From Diplosphaera chodatii (lineage: Eukaryota > Chlorophyta > Trebouxiophyceae > Prasiolales > Stichococcaceae), in the NCBI GenBank assembly GCA_032358165.1, contig JAALGY010000004.1:806001-870000 (forward strand): a stretch of 64,000 nt of DNA, written 5' to 3'. The notes under the pieces are model-generated. The model worked only from the letters and a program-made list of their open reading frames with translations, ran no database searches and had not been told where the DNA came from. Positions 1 through 11,485 of the stretch are shown one piece after another. The translations under genes and the position numbers were made by a program. How positions within the stretch are numbered: position 1 is the stretch's first letter; every line of letters starts with the position of its first letter.

Positions 1-117
1 GCAAGGAGATAGTCACCCCCTTGCCACGCCACAACAACATGTGCAGCTGTGCGTCAGCATCACGCCACCCACCACCGGGACCGGCAGGCAGCAGGTGCAC
101 AAGGCACACGCACAAAC

Positions 118-3100
118 TCAAAGAGGCACGGCAGCAGCACCGGCCGCACCCGCCACGCTGCACTCGACGCACAGCAGCGGCGCGGTGTCGGCGAGCGTGA
201 GGAAGATCTCGTTGCCGACGGGGCCGCCGGACAGGAACACGCCCGACACACCGCTGTCTATGAAGTCCTCACTGCGGTTGCCATGTCGGACATAGCCTTA
301 GTGGCCGTGAACCCACGGCAGGGCTCGTGCTACATGCATTCTGCGTCATGGATGCGGAATCAAGCATGCTGACATGCGCTTGGACCCGCTGCAGCTGTGC
401 ACACGGAAGCACAAGGACTGCTGGAGTGACGAGTGTCGCTTGCTAGGGATGATTGTGTGAAATGGAGCACACCTGCCTGTCCAAACTACACTGTTATCAC
501 ACTGCAGACAGGGAAGTGCAGCCTGCGCCACAAACACACATTGTGATTCGGCCGGTCTGACGCTGGACAGCTGGTGTGCTGCTGACCGACCGAATCACAC
601 AAGGCATCCAATAGGGTTTCGTTGTGCGATGTGGGGGACTTGCACCACTGACCTCGGCGATGGCTGTTGACAAGGCGGATGCGTTGCGGGTGAAGATGTC
701 GACCTGCGTCAGGTTGAACGCTGCAAGGCCGAGGGTGATATTGCGCGTTGCTCCTGCAGCATTGCCATCAGTCAGGTTGTAGCGCCAGCAGGCGACACAG
801 CCTGGGGAGATCAGGCTCCACACATGCTTGTGCATCATGGCTGCGCTTTCAGCAGTCTGCAGAGCACTGACGCGCACCGACACATCACTGCTTTGCTGAG
901 GCCCTGATGCGCTGCTCATTCATTGAGTAACGGTGCAGACCAATGTTCACATGCGGATCTGCGCAGCGCAGCTTGTTCCGCAGACCGCTGCGCCGTCGCG
1001 GCCCACCTGCGGCGCTGCAGATGGCGTGCAGGTCCTCTGGGCTGCCGTACAAGGTCAGGGTGTTGACGGCCAGCAGGCGGACGGACGTCAGGCCGGTGTC
1101 GACGCAGCACACGCTGCCGTCGCTCCTGCTGGTGCACGCTGCGGCGCCAGCAAGAGGCGTCATCAGTCAGAGCTGCTCCGCAGCAGCGTTGGTGTTGTGG
1201 CTGAGCGCTGCACAAGAAGGCTGGAAACAACTGTCTGTACGCAGATACATAGGTCAATGACAACATCGTCCTGGCACTTCGAGGCCTGCAGGAGGGGTTG
1301 CACCGACCGGCATAGCAGCGTTCCAGCCGGCCAGTTGACCTAAACAGATGCCACGTCATGCAACATCGTGGCAGGCACATCGAACACTATGCGGCGAGCA
1401 GCAGCGCACCGTCTGTGGCATTGGCAGCGCAGCTGGGCGGCGGCGGCGGCGGCGATGGCGGCGGAGACGGCGGCGGTGGTGGCGGCGGTGGAGGCGACGG
1501 GGGCAGTGGCGCAACTGCAACATGGAGATGACAGCGTCAGGACAGTCTCCGGAGCAGCGGCTCTCTATGAAGCTGCTGCCAACATCATGCGTGAAGAGAC
1601 AGGACTGCATTGATGCTGCACGCGCGCCTGCCAACAATACCGGTCACCAGGGTGCTAGTGTGATGAACATAGAAGCGCTTTTCAGCAAGCGGTTGTAGTC
1701 AGCATGTCCTCCATGCACCGCTTCATCAGCGCAGCTGCCGACCTGGTGTGCAGGTGGTTTGCGCCCCGTTCACGCTGCCGCCGCAGGGCGCGCAGCAGGT
1801 GGCGCCGGGGCGGCTGGTGTAGCTCCGCCCGCTGCACCGGCGGCAGGCGAACAGTCCCGGCCCAGCCTTGGCAGTGCCCGGCGGACACGCCTGCCATCGG
1901 AGGAGTCGCAGTCAGAGAATTCGAAAGTGATCTCCGCCTGCATCCCGACTACTGCAGCGGTGGCTGACGCTTGAAACCTGAAATTGGCCAGTGCCCGGAT
2001 GTGCTGGAGGACAGGCTCAGCGTTCTGGCAGAAGTGCCGTCGGATATCACCTCGGGGAGGCCGCCGCGGCCCGGCTGCCGGCCGGCGCCCACTGTGTTGC
2101 ACTGGGTGCGGTCGTCGCTGATGAGCCGGCCCCGCGGGCAGGCCTGCAGTGCGCCACAGACCACATGGTCACCCGCAGTGGTAAACCACCCCTGCTATTT
2201 GCGGGCCGGCTCCTGCAACGAGGGCAGTGAGTGGCAGCCAGCCTGCTGCACTCGACTAATGTGGTAGCTGGCTGGCCGCCTCAGATTCACGGTGCAAGCT
2301 GGCTGCCAGCCTCGGACGGCAGCTGTCGCTCGGCGAAGGCTGCAGCGCACCCTGCAGCGCGGCTGGCCGCGGCGCGGCTGGTAGCCGCGGCCGGCGCAGG
2401 CCGCGCACCGCCGCGCGCCGGCGGCCCCCGTGTAGCGCCCCGCGGGGCACGGCTCCGCACCCCCGCCGGCCGCCGGCTGGAACCCGGGTTTTGGCACTGC
2501 AGTTGTATATATGAAAGAGCATCTGAGGCGCTGCTGCTGCCATGAATGGTCCGATTTGACCAGGTGATTACGCCAGCAGCGGCATCAGCTGCATGAGAAG
2601 TGCACAGTGTTGCCATCCGCGAGTCAGAGCACACCTCGAGGCAGCCGAGCAGGTACTCTGAGGGGAGGCTGTCACATGCATTGCGCGGCGCAGTGCCACG
2701 GCACCGACGGTAACTAATAGTGCAGCGCGCACCGGGGTTTCGTCCCAGGACGGTGAAGCGGGAGGGGTTGCGGACCGCGGTGCACCGGCTGGCTGCGGCG
2801 CTGACGGGGATGACGGTGCTGTAGGTGCAGCGCAGGCACTGCGGGCCGTGCACCTGCGCCGCAGCACAGCAGACCTCAGCAACACGACAAGGGAGCACTC
2901 GGTGCACGTACAGTGTGTCCCGGTGGTTTCCGTCAAAGTGTGCCACTGGCGGCGCAGCTTCAGCATCAAGAGCCCCCAGCGCACTGGTAGGTGACTTGGC
3001 GAGGATCGCGGCACATGCAGCGCCCGCTGCATCCCGGCTGTTGCCATCTGATCAGCACCTGGATGCAGTTGGCCATGTACGTCGCCAGCTGCTCGCAGCG

Positions 3101-4292
3101 CCGCTGCTGACCAGCCCGCAGGCGCCGACATGCGGCGACACTCTCCGTGAAGTCGTGCTTGATGCGGCCCTGCATGGAAGGCGGAGAACCATCCTTTCAC
3201 GGTGGCAAACAGCGCAGAATGTGAAGCTTTCTGCAGCACGCACGTGTCTCATGCACAGTCTGCGGCAATCGGCCAGCAAGGTTGTGGTGCAAGGTGCGTA
3301 TGTCGTGGGCAGGGGCTGTCCACGCACGGCGTGCATCAACGCAGCAGATTGTGCCGCACATGCCGGGCCGGCTCGCGGTGAGCATCACCTGCAGGTCCCG
3401 GCCGGCTGCGCCCAACCCGAAAGCCGCAGGGGCGGCGCCCCCGATGTCGCCAAGCGCTGCCGCCACCTCGTCATGAAGGGCCGCCTGGGTCGCAGCGTCA
3501 TGCCAGCGGCCCTTCGAGCATTGCACAACAGACAGTGTCATGCAAAGCGTCCGGGACGGGAAATGCATTCTCCAGGATCTCGACCCGGACGGATGTAGGT
3601 ACGGAAAGGTACGAGTTCGAATGCAACTGTACAAGCTCCGGCCATGATCGAGTGCAGCCGGCATACGCCTGTGACCAGCACGCATTGGCCCAAGTAATGC
3701 ATCCAGCTGCGAAACTTGCGGCTAAAGCGGCTGCCCTCTGCGACTCTCCAAAAATGGCATCTGTACCAGATTCAGGGGGCGGTGGCTTGCGTGGAGCGCA
3801 GCAGGACAGCTTGCGTCATGCATGGTTTACTAAAGCTGCTAGCCGCTATTACGGTGTGCATCAGCAGGGGCAGGGTCGGCGGCTGGCAGGTTTCCTCGGT
3901 AGGTGGGGTGGCAAGCCCCTCCTTTTTCGCATCTGCTTGCTTACACCTTGCAGCTTGAACCGCTGATCACCGCGTGCAGGGCGCTCTAAAAGCAAATAAA
4001 CGGTTCACAAGCACCGATAATGCTGCGCTCCAGTTGCAGCTCGCCGAAACAGGCTCCAAGTGACGTTACTGAGACAGTGATGTCGTAAACAGAACACCAG
4101 AAACAGGCTCCGATGAGCAGGAAATCGGGGATGGTTGTGCCCAGAAATGCTCATTGGTAGCTTTGAATCGTGTCTTACCTGCTCCATCTGCGTGATCGCC
4201 TCTGAAGCGGGCAACCAATAGCACCCGGCTGCCAGGACAAAAAGGACAACCCTGGCATGCTGCGCAGTTGTGGGACTGTGCTTGAATGCCAT
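118..4292 (-). CDS. Secreted cysteine-rich protein with GCC2/GCC3-like repeats and a Ser-Pro linker (multi-exon)
   Basis: Exon 1 (4292-4179) starts MAFKHSPTTAQHARVVLF, a clear signal peptide ending near PASEA, and closes at a good donor (GTAAGA). Downstream exons on the same strand are Cys-rich. About 1890-1745 reads CPPGTAKAGPGLFACRRC followed by more Cys pairs, and about 2460-2360 reads CPAGRYTGAAGARRC; both resemble GCC2/GCC3 (ephrin-receptor-like) modules. Around 1515-1420 lies a run of PSPPPP units typical of algal cell-wall glycoproteins. The C-terminal part (about 1150-500) has several N-glycosylation sequons (NLT, NIT, NAS). The last exon ends SVAGAAGAAAVPL and a TGA at 120-118. I infer an extracellular-matrix or surface protein. 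Exon boundaries between 3600 and 500 are only partly resolved, so the span is safer than the internal structure. Function is unknown. Confidence 0.6.
1436..1500. repeat. GGC-rich low-complexity tract encoding Ser-Pro-Pro repeats on the minus strand
   Basis: A run of GGC/GGT/GGA triplets. In the frame of the minus-strand gene it reads as a Pro-rich stretch with interspersed Ser, followed by a Cys-containing segment. It is therefore better explained as an SPPP linker in the protein than as a neutral microsatellite. Confidence 0.6.
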
Positions 4293-4740
4293 AACTGAAC
4301 ACATCAACTCCTCGACGCGGCTGTGGACAGACCGGAAGGCGGGCGTCTTCGGCCAACAACAAGTGCGACTCGGAGCAGTGCATCCACGGCAAATCTAGTC
4401 AGCGGTGTGAACTTCCCACCGTGCATGAAGTACATGCTGGGACGATCGAACGTCATTACTAACATGGTCCCACTCATCTCATTTACTACGATATGAGTGT
4501 AATTCTAGCTCTGAATGAGTGTCTTACCCAACAAACTGACACACATCTAACGGCATTGCCTTTCATGTGCGAGGCAAACTACACGATGATGTCACCGACC
4601 TTCAGAAACTCCAGTAGTATGATGTGCTGCCGCGCAAGCTAGCTTTTGAGGTACATAGATTGCTACGTCGAGCTTGGGTTGAGCTGCTACTCTAGGCGTG
4701 CACAGCATCTGCCTACATATGACAGCACTGACTCTGCTCA
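4293..4740. other. Intergenic: promoter of the Cys-rich gene and 3' flank of the AsnRS gene
   Basis: No coding signal. Base composition is clearly more AT-rich than in the flanking exons. It should hold the 5' flank of the gene ending at 4292 and the 3' UTR of the upstream minus-strand gene. No clear TATA box or polyadenylation signal was seen. Confidence 0.5.
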
Positions 4741-7700
4741 TCAGAATTCCGCATGGCCAGGCCACCTTGGGAAGGGCAGCGTCTCCCTGCAGCAGCCACC
4801 CAGTACCCAAAGTCAGGGCCTGGGTTGGCACTTGTTGCATGCACTGACTCGAGATAACCATTGCTGACAAGCATGCACAGCATTCGGCATTTTCGCACCT
4901 GATGTTCTCCAGACCCGTGGCAAACAACACCTGCGAAACAACAGCGGAAGGTGGATGACGTGAATGACCATAACACGCTGCTGGACTCCAGGCAGCAGCA
5001 GTTACGCCAGCCTTTCTTGAAGGGCGCAGGGTGCAGCGCCGGTTGTTGACAGCAATGCACGGTCCTCTGCGTACACGCGCAGTGCTCCGCTGCTTGATTA
5101 GCCGGCCGCAGCATGTGCCACGTGCTGGGCACAACGATCTGACAGACTGCAACAGCAGGTGCAGTCTAGCGGCATGGCAGGGGCCCGGCCGCCGACGCAC
5201 CAGGCGCTCGAAGCCGAGCCCAAAGCCGGCGTGCGGCACGCTGCCGTACCGCCGCAGGTCCAGGTAGTACTCGTACGGCTCGGTCTCCATGCCGCCCTCT
5301 TTTATCCGCCGCTCCAGCACCTGCAGCACACGACATCAGCCCTGGAATTGCAACCGTTAAACCCTGAGGATGACGCCTGTACGGCTCCGTCTCCCTTATC
5401 CGCCGCTCCAGCACTTGCGGCACGTGCCTCGCACGCTGGGTAAACGGCTGGGCGTGCGCCAGGTGGTTTGCCCAGCATCATCATCAGGGCGGCGGCGTCA
5501 CCGGCAGGGCAGCATCAGGTGGCCGCATGCCCTGCGCTGCCGGACCTGATCTGCCAGTATTTCTGGCATGCACTGGACCTGAAGGCCGCCAACGGTAGGG
5601 TGGTAGGCAACGGCGCATACGGGGAGGAGCTGTGCTCAGCACCTGGCGCATACTGCTGCATCCTGACTCTCGGAATGCATCGCTTAACAAGAAATTGATC
5701 TGAGCTGTCACGGACGCCACCTCCAGCCGGTCCTCCCGCTGCGAGCCGCCGATGAGCTCGCCGACCTTGGGCACCAGCACGTCCATCGCGGCGACCGTCC
5801 GGCCGTCGTCGTTCAGCCGCATGTAGAACGCCTTGATGTCCTTCGGGTAATTGTACACGATGACCGGCTGCCTGCGGGTGTCGTAGGGCACCGCGGCGTC
5901 AGCCGCCGCCGCTCAGCCGTGGCCGCGCCCACCCTGACCGCATCACCCGCTGATGCTACAGATGGACAGAAACACCCGCTGTCCAGGACAGACCAGACTC
6001 CCGGGTACCAACCAGCACAAGGGGCTGAAGCAGGGCACCTGAAGACCTCCTCTGTGAGGTACCGCTCGTGCTCCGACGCCAGGTCGATGCCCCACTTGAC
6101 CTGCGGCCGGTGGTCATATGGTGGTCAGTTGGGCAACCGCAATGTTGAAAACATAGCGGGCACGGCAATGCTCAGGTGCCCACAAGCTGATCAGCCCAAG
6201 GTACGAGGGGTGAGCGAGCACCGGCAGCACTCGTTAGCCAGCAGGGTTTTGCAGCGGTCAGCCCCAGCGCGCACCGGGAACTCGAACTTCTTCTTGCCGT
6301 CCCGCACCACGCCCTCCAGGATCTCGATCGCGTCGGAGTAGGTGAGCCGCTTGAAGGGGGTGCTGGCCACGTGCTGCAGCCGCTCGATCGCGGTCTTGTC
6401 CACCATCTTGGCGATGAACTCCAGATCATCCCTGCACCAAGGTCACAAAGAAAGTGGCTGCCAGCTTCAGCCATGCTGCACATGTGCAGACGGCAGGATG
6501 CACACTTGCTGGCTGTTTGTTTGTGAAGCATCTGGTGCAGGGGTGCGGTGCACTGGGAGGCAAGGGCTCCGGATTAGGAAAGGCACCTGCAGTGGTCCAG
6601 CAGCCAGCGGCACGCGTAGCGCACGTAGTCCTCTGCGCACCGCATGTCGTCCTCCAGGGTGGCAAACGCGATCTCCTGTTGTGTGCGGAACACCGAGCAT
6701 CAGGCTTGACGACGCCGTCCCTGACTCATGAGCTGCTGCAAGCGCAGGCATCCTCATGCGTGCGGGCAGATCCTGCTGTCAGAACGGGTGAGTGCTGTAC
6801 ATGACAACAGTGGCACACAGCTCACTGGCTCGATCATCCAGAACTCGGCGAGATGGCGCGCGGTGTTGGAGTTCTCCGCCCGGAACGTGGGGCCGAAGGT
6901 GTACACGTTGCTCAGCGAGCACGCAAAGTTCTCCACCTGCGGGTGCAGTTGCAACAAAACAAATCAGGCGCCGCGCACAGCAGGTCGACAGCGGGTGGTG
7001 CAACGGCTGCCACCAGATGCACAGCCGTTGTACGGCAGTCTGTACCGTGAGGGGAACCATCAGGGCTGTACCTGCAGCTGGCCTGACACGGTCAGGAAGG
7101 CGGGCTTCCCGAAGAAGTCCTCCCTGTAGTCGATGGCGTTGCCTTCTCTCCGCGGCAGCCCGCCCTCATACCGCGGCCTGCATGCAATAACACAACCACC
7201 GGTGGCGTCAGGATGTCTCAGGGTCCTGGATTGCGGTGCCTCTGGCAATAGCATCATAATGTACTGCCTGAGCAGAGTGCATGACACTCGCATCTGGAGC
7301 ATGCTGGCAGAGATGCAGCACGCTATCCCCGTGCGCTTGCCTGCTGTCCAATTTGTCATTTGGTGTCATTTGGGTATTCGAATATCCGGGGGGTTATGGG
7401 TGCGCACCCGGACTCGGCGGCGCCCACCTCCGCCTTGAGCGCCACCAGCTTCTCGATCTCCGCCTTGGCCGCCGCCGCCAGCGCCGCGTCCCCCTTGTCG
7501 GCCGCCGCCGCCTGCAGTGCAGGGTGCACACCTCGCTAGGCACGCAGCCAGTTGCGCAGCCAGTTCTGCCGCTTGGACGCTCCAGCACGGGTGGCAGCAC
7601 CACTTGGCAGCAGGGTTGAGCCGTGCCTGCGATCTTGCTGTAAGGCTGCCCCCAGTGACTCGATGGGTAGCTCACCGTCTTGGCCTCCTTCACTGCTGAC

Positions 7701-10159
7701 CCCTGCGCCGACACCCTCTGCTTCAGCTCGTCCAGCTGGTCCGGGCTGAGGCGCTGCAGCTTGCTCTTCTCCTCCACGTCGCCCAGCAGCGTGGTGACCT
7801 GACCACACATCGCTGCCGAAGGTGAAGATGATGATGCAGCTGGACGGCATGAGAGGCGGAAGCGCAGCAACAACCCTGCAAGCCCAGCTCCGGCATGCTG
7901 CACTGGTGCGGGCAGCAGCCGGTGGTCGCAGCAGGGAGACAGAGCACGGCGGCGGCGGGCTGCAGGGTTTAGGCTGCACCTGGAACATCTCGCCGGCGCC
8001 CTCGGCGTCGCTGGCCGTGATGATGGGCGTGTGCACGTACAGAAAGCCGTTCTCCTGCAGGGTGGGACATGGTCCGCGTCAGCGCAAATGTGCCCAGCGT
8101 CAGACCGGCAAGCAGACTTACACCAGATGCATCGCGCGCTGCCGGCAGCAGGGGCGCCCGGCGCAGCAGGCGCACATGTGGCACAGGCTGGCTCGGCCCC
8201 GTTCGGGAGCGCGGTGCAGAGCGGAGCACCTGGAAGAAGCTGTGGGTGGCGTATGCGAGCGCGTTGCGAATGCGGGCTACGGCGCCAATGGTGTTGGTCC
8301 GCGGCCGCAGGTGCGCCTGCGGTAGCAAGAGCAGCCAGGTGGTGTTCGGCCTTGGGCTTCTGTGCCACGGCACCGCTCAGGCAGGCGCGCGACGCCAGAA
8401 GTGCTCTGGTGCAGTGCTGCCAGCCGCAACAAGCTCATCCTGCCGTACCAAGCCTCCACACCCTGCGCCCTGGCTGTACTGCACCCTTGTAGAGGTTGCA
8501 GTATCGGTCAGCCCAGCTGGCGGGTCACCTTCTCGCGCAGGAACTCGTAGCTGGTCTTCTTCTTGGCGAGCGGGTAGCTGGCGGCGTCCACCTTGCCGAC
8601 GTGCAGCACCTCGGCCACCTCCAGCTCCACCGCCTGCCGCAGGCCAGCAGACCCCGATCAGCACGTGCGTACTCTCAAAGGGTGCACACTGACCACCCAC
8701 AACAGTTCAGCAGCTGGCGGCAGCGGAGTAGCCCAGCGCCGTGGCAGGCGTGCGCCCAACGAGAGCCGCTGCCGCTCTTTGATGGCCACACTGTGGCATC
8801 TGGCCGCAGAGCCAGCTGGGAACCGTGCCAACGTTGGTGCACTGGGGGTGAGGCTGAACATGCCCACCTGCTGGGTGCCCTCGGGCGTCTTCTTCAGGTG
8901 CCCTTCCACCAGGACGCAGGTGCCAGTGGCGGTCACGTCCTTCAGGCCGCCGATGGTGCTGCTGCCGTCCGCCACCTCCTTCTTCACCAGCACCTGCAGC
9001 ACGTCACCCTCTACGCTGCATCAGGACGTCATGCAGCAAGCAGCTCGGAGGAATCCCGCTCATGGTGCTGCCCTTGCAAGCAGGGAGCCGCCTGTCCTTG
9101 CTGATCCAACCACATGCGAGCCTGCTGATGCTGCGACCCTGCACATCCTCTGAGCTGGGGGCTTCATGAGCAGCGCACCGCCGCAGCGGCTTTTCGCAAC
9201 GCTTGCTGCTGCTGTCAAGGTGCTGCTGGTCTTTGCTGGTGGGAGACAGGTTGTGGTGGTCGGCACCAGACCTGCAGGTTGGCAAAGGTGGAGCCGTCGT
9301 TGACTTCCAGGAAGGCGAAGTCGCCGCCGCCGGCAATGCGCCCCGTCTTCACCCAGCCGCCCACGCGCATGGTGCGGCCCACCTACGGGGACACCGTGCG
9401 CGGAGGGTCAGCCTGTCCATCAGCAAGCCGCCGTGTGCACCGCTGCTGTCGGCACAACGGGTTCCAGAGCAGGAGCTGCTCAGGCTGCGCCTGCTGCATG
9501 CTCAGCAGTCCTGAACCTTGGAGCAGCAGGTGCAAGTCTGCGCTGAAACGTCAGCTGCCCTGCGCGCCTCCCTGCATGCGTCAGCGGCAGCATGCAGGCA
9601 TGGCAGCTGCCAGCATGCATGCATGTGCACTGGCATGCACCGGCCGAAGCTGCCGCACGGCCGCACCTGGCTGGCGCCGCCGTCCTCGGCTTTAAGGATG
9701 GCGGAGATCATGGTGCGCTGGAAGCTGGCCGAGTACGGCGCCACCCCCTCCGCCTCCTTCTGCCGGATGGTCATCTGCGGCAATCCATGCTTGGGTCAAC
9801 ATGCGTTTCTGCACTGCTTCTGCACACGACTCGATGATCGGACAGCCTGAGGGCGATCTACTAGCACCCTGGCATTGACAAAGAGAGTCTTGCATGTGAA
9901 CCGACATCAACGCGACCATTGAAAGAGCTGCTCAGGGGTGTCACACCGCCAGCCCCTCATTGCCGCATGCTCGTGATCCTGGCTACCTCGCCAACACGCA
10001 GCGAGGCGATCTCAGTGCTGATAGTACAGGGTGCCTGTGTGGCAGTGTGAGACCCTCGGCGCGGCCCACCTGCAGGTCTGCCAGCTGCTTCCGGAGCGCA
10101 TCCAGCTCCTGCGTCTGCGGGGCGCCATCTCGCACCACAGGCGGCGCCGCCGTGCTCAT
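4741..10159 (-). CDS. Asparaginyl-tRNA synthetase, plant cytosolic type (multi-exon)
   Basis: Class II aminoacyl-tRNA synthetase charging tRNA-Asn. Exon 1 (10159-10070) starts [20 protein letters not shown]. The OB-fold exon near 9370-9270 reads [20 protein letters not shown]. Later exons give AYATHSFF (about 8240), [20 protein letters not shown] (about 8020), [20 protein letters not shown] (about 6890; motif 2 region), [20 protein letters not shown] (about 5840) and motif 3 [19 protein letters not shown] (about 5230). The last exon reads [12 protein letters not shown] and stops at TGA 4743-4741. A helical insertion between the FQVTTLL segment and the [20 protein letters not shown] segment matches my recollection of plant cytosolic AsnRS. 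No obvious organelle transit peptide is seen, so the product is probably cytosolic. About a dozen short exons are spread over 5.4 kb. The intron upstream of the motif 3 exon holds a decayed copy of that exon's start. Confidence 0.93.
5268..5423 (-). repeat. Partial duplication of an AsnRS exon start inside the upstream intron
   Basis: The functional exon edge (5329-5268, minus strand) starts GTGCTGGAGCGGCGGATAA after CTGCAG. A copy lies at 5423-5370 with the same GTGCTGGAGCGGCGGATAA, then a short deletion and the shared GACGGAGCCGTAC. Its upstream dinucleotide is CAA instead of CAG, so the acceptor is dead. Between the two copies lies GTTAAACCCTGAG, which resembles a telomere unit. Confidence 0.8.
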
Positions 10160-11485
10160 TGCGGCGATGCGGCTACCCCTATGTGTATGTCTCCTACCGC
10201 TGATGCTGGGTGATTGAGCTCGCCTTGATGCAGCGCTGCTGGACTCGAGACGGCTGGATGATGACCTGAGCACCAGACCTCGCTGCAGACCGCTGGCTGC
10301 CCACAGATGGCGCAGGCGGCACAGTCGGCTGGTGATCATGACCTGCTGGCGGCCGATCTCATGATCTGCGCCAGCAACTCAGCTTCTGATTTCGCGAGCG
10401 TTGGCCCCTGGTGCATGTCCTGAGAGCACGAAGCAGAGGAAGGCGCAAGTTTCGACTGATGCACCCTCACGGCCAATCAGCAGGTTGATGGTTGTGTTGT
10501 GAGTCACACTCACGGGAAGTCCTGATGCAGGGCGCCTGCTAGGCCGGTCAGGGATGGGCTGGTGGACATTTGCTGGCAGCACGCGCAGCTGTGCACTCAT
10601 GCGCTGCCGTGACATGATCGCGCCGGGGTTACATCGGCAGCGCTCATGAGGTACGGCTCCTAGGTGTCTGCACGTTGTTGCAGCCATGTTTCGACCCGGC
10701 CGCAGGCAGAAGGACGGGCGGGAAAGCAGCAGCCACACCCGCCAGAATCGCATCGCGCGAAACAGGAAACAGCGGGCAGCAGCTGACCCGCTGAGGTGCG
10801 GCGTGAGGATTGAACGGGTACAGAACTGCTGCTCTCAAGCGCATAAAATCAAAATTATGCCTGCCCGCTCGTGTTCGAGTTGCTGGGCACCCGCTGCGCG
10901 ATGCGACAATGGTCATGATGCCGTATCGCTGCAGGGAGCACCAGGCGAAGCTGAGAGCCGCACGCAGAGAGCTCTGGAGGCCAGGTGGAATTCGTAGCCC
11001 CGCTGTCAGATGAGGGGGATGACGTCGTGGGAGAGGCCCTTTAGCAGCTACGCGCCGAATGCAGGGAGGTCATAGAGGTGCGCCAGTCTGGCGGCGGCGC
11101 GGGCCAACGCGCCGCGCCCTGAGTGCCTGCGGCACGCCCTGCAGCACCTGCAGCCCGCCGCGCCCGCCTGCCTGCGGCAAGTTTACTGGTCTACGAGTAG
11201 GGTCTCGCTCGCTGTGTTCAATGAATGCCTTGACAGCCGCGCTACATGGCCTACGGGTGACAACGCCGTTGTGGATGTTATCACTGATGACCGAGCACTT
11301 CAGCTCATGTATGATTCTGGTCATCGCAGATGACGGCTACTGAGGCATGACCAGGGAACAGATCCTGGCCAATATGCTGCTTTGTCCCCTCTTGCACTAT
11401 CACTTCAGTCTACAGTGAATCACTGAAATGGCCTAGAAGTGGCATAAACTCCCAAGAAGGTTGCCTTTCTTCGTATCTGACACAT
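10160..11485. other. Intergenic region between AsnRS and the ARMC6-like gene, with one exon-like plus-strand fragment
   Basis: This 1.3 kb should include the AsnRS promoter and the ARMC6-like 3' flank. One GC-rich stretch at about 11080-11334 (+) is open and reads AVFNECLDSRATW and DVITDDRALQLMYDSGH before a TGA. It has no clear partner exon or recognised family and may be a gene fragment. Nothing else is supported. Confidence 0.35.

Noticed and set aside
2825..3598. 257-residue plus-strand open frame opposite the Cys-rich gene
   Set aside because: The minus strand in the same place carries Cys-rich exons continuing from a signal-peptide exon. The plus frame shows no domain.
9590..9640. TGCATGC-rich stretch as a regulatory element
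   Set aside because: Located in an AsnRS intron. TGCATG-type words are common throughout the introns of this window, so nothing specific is supported.
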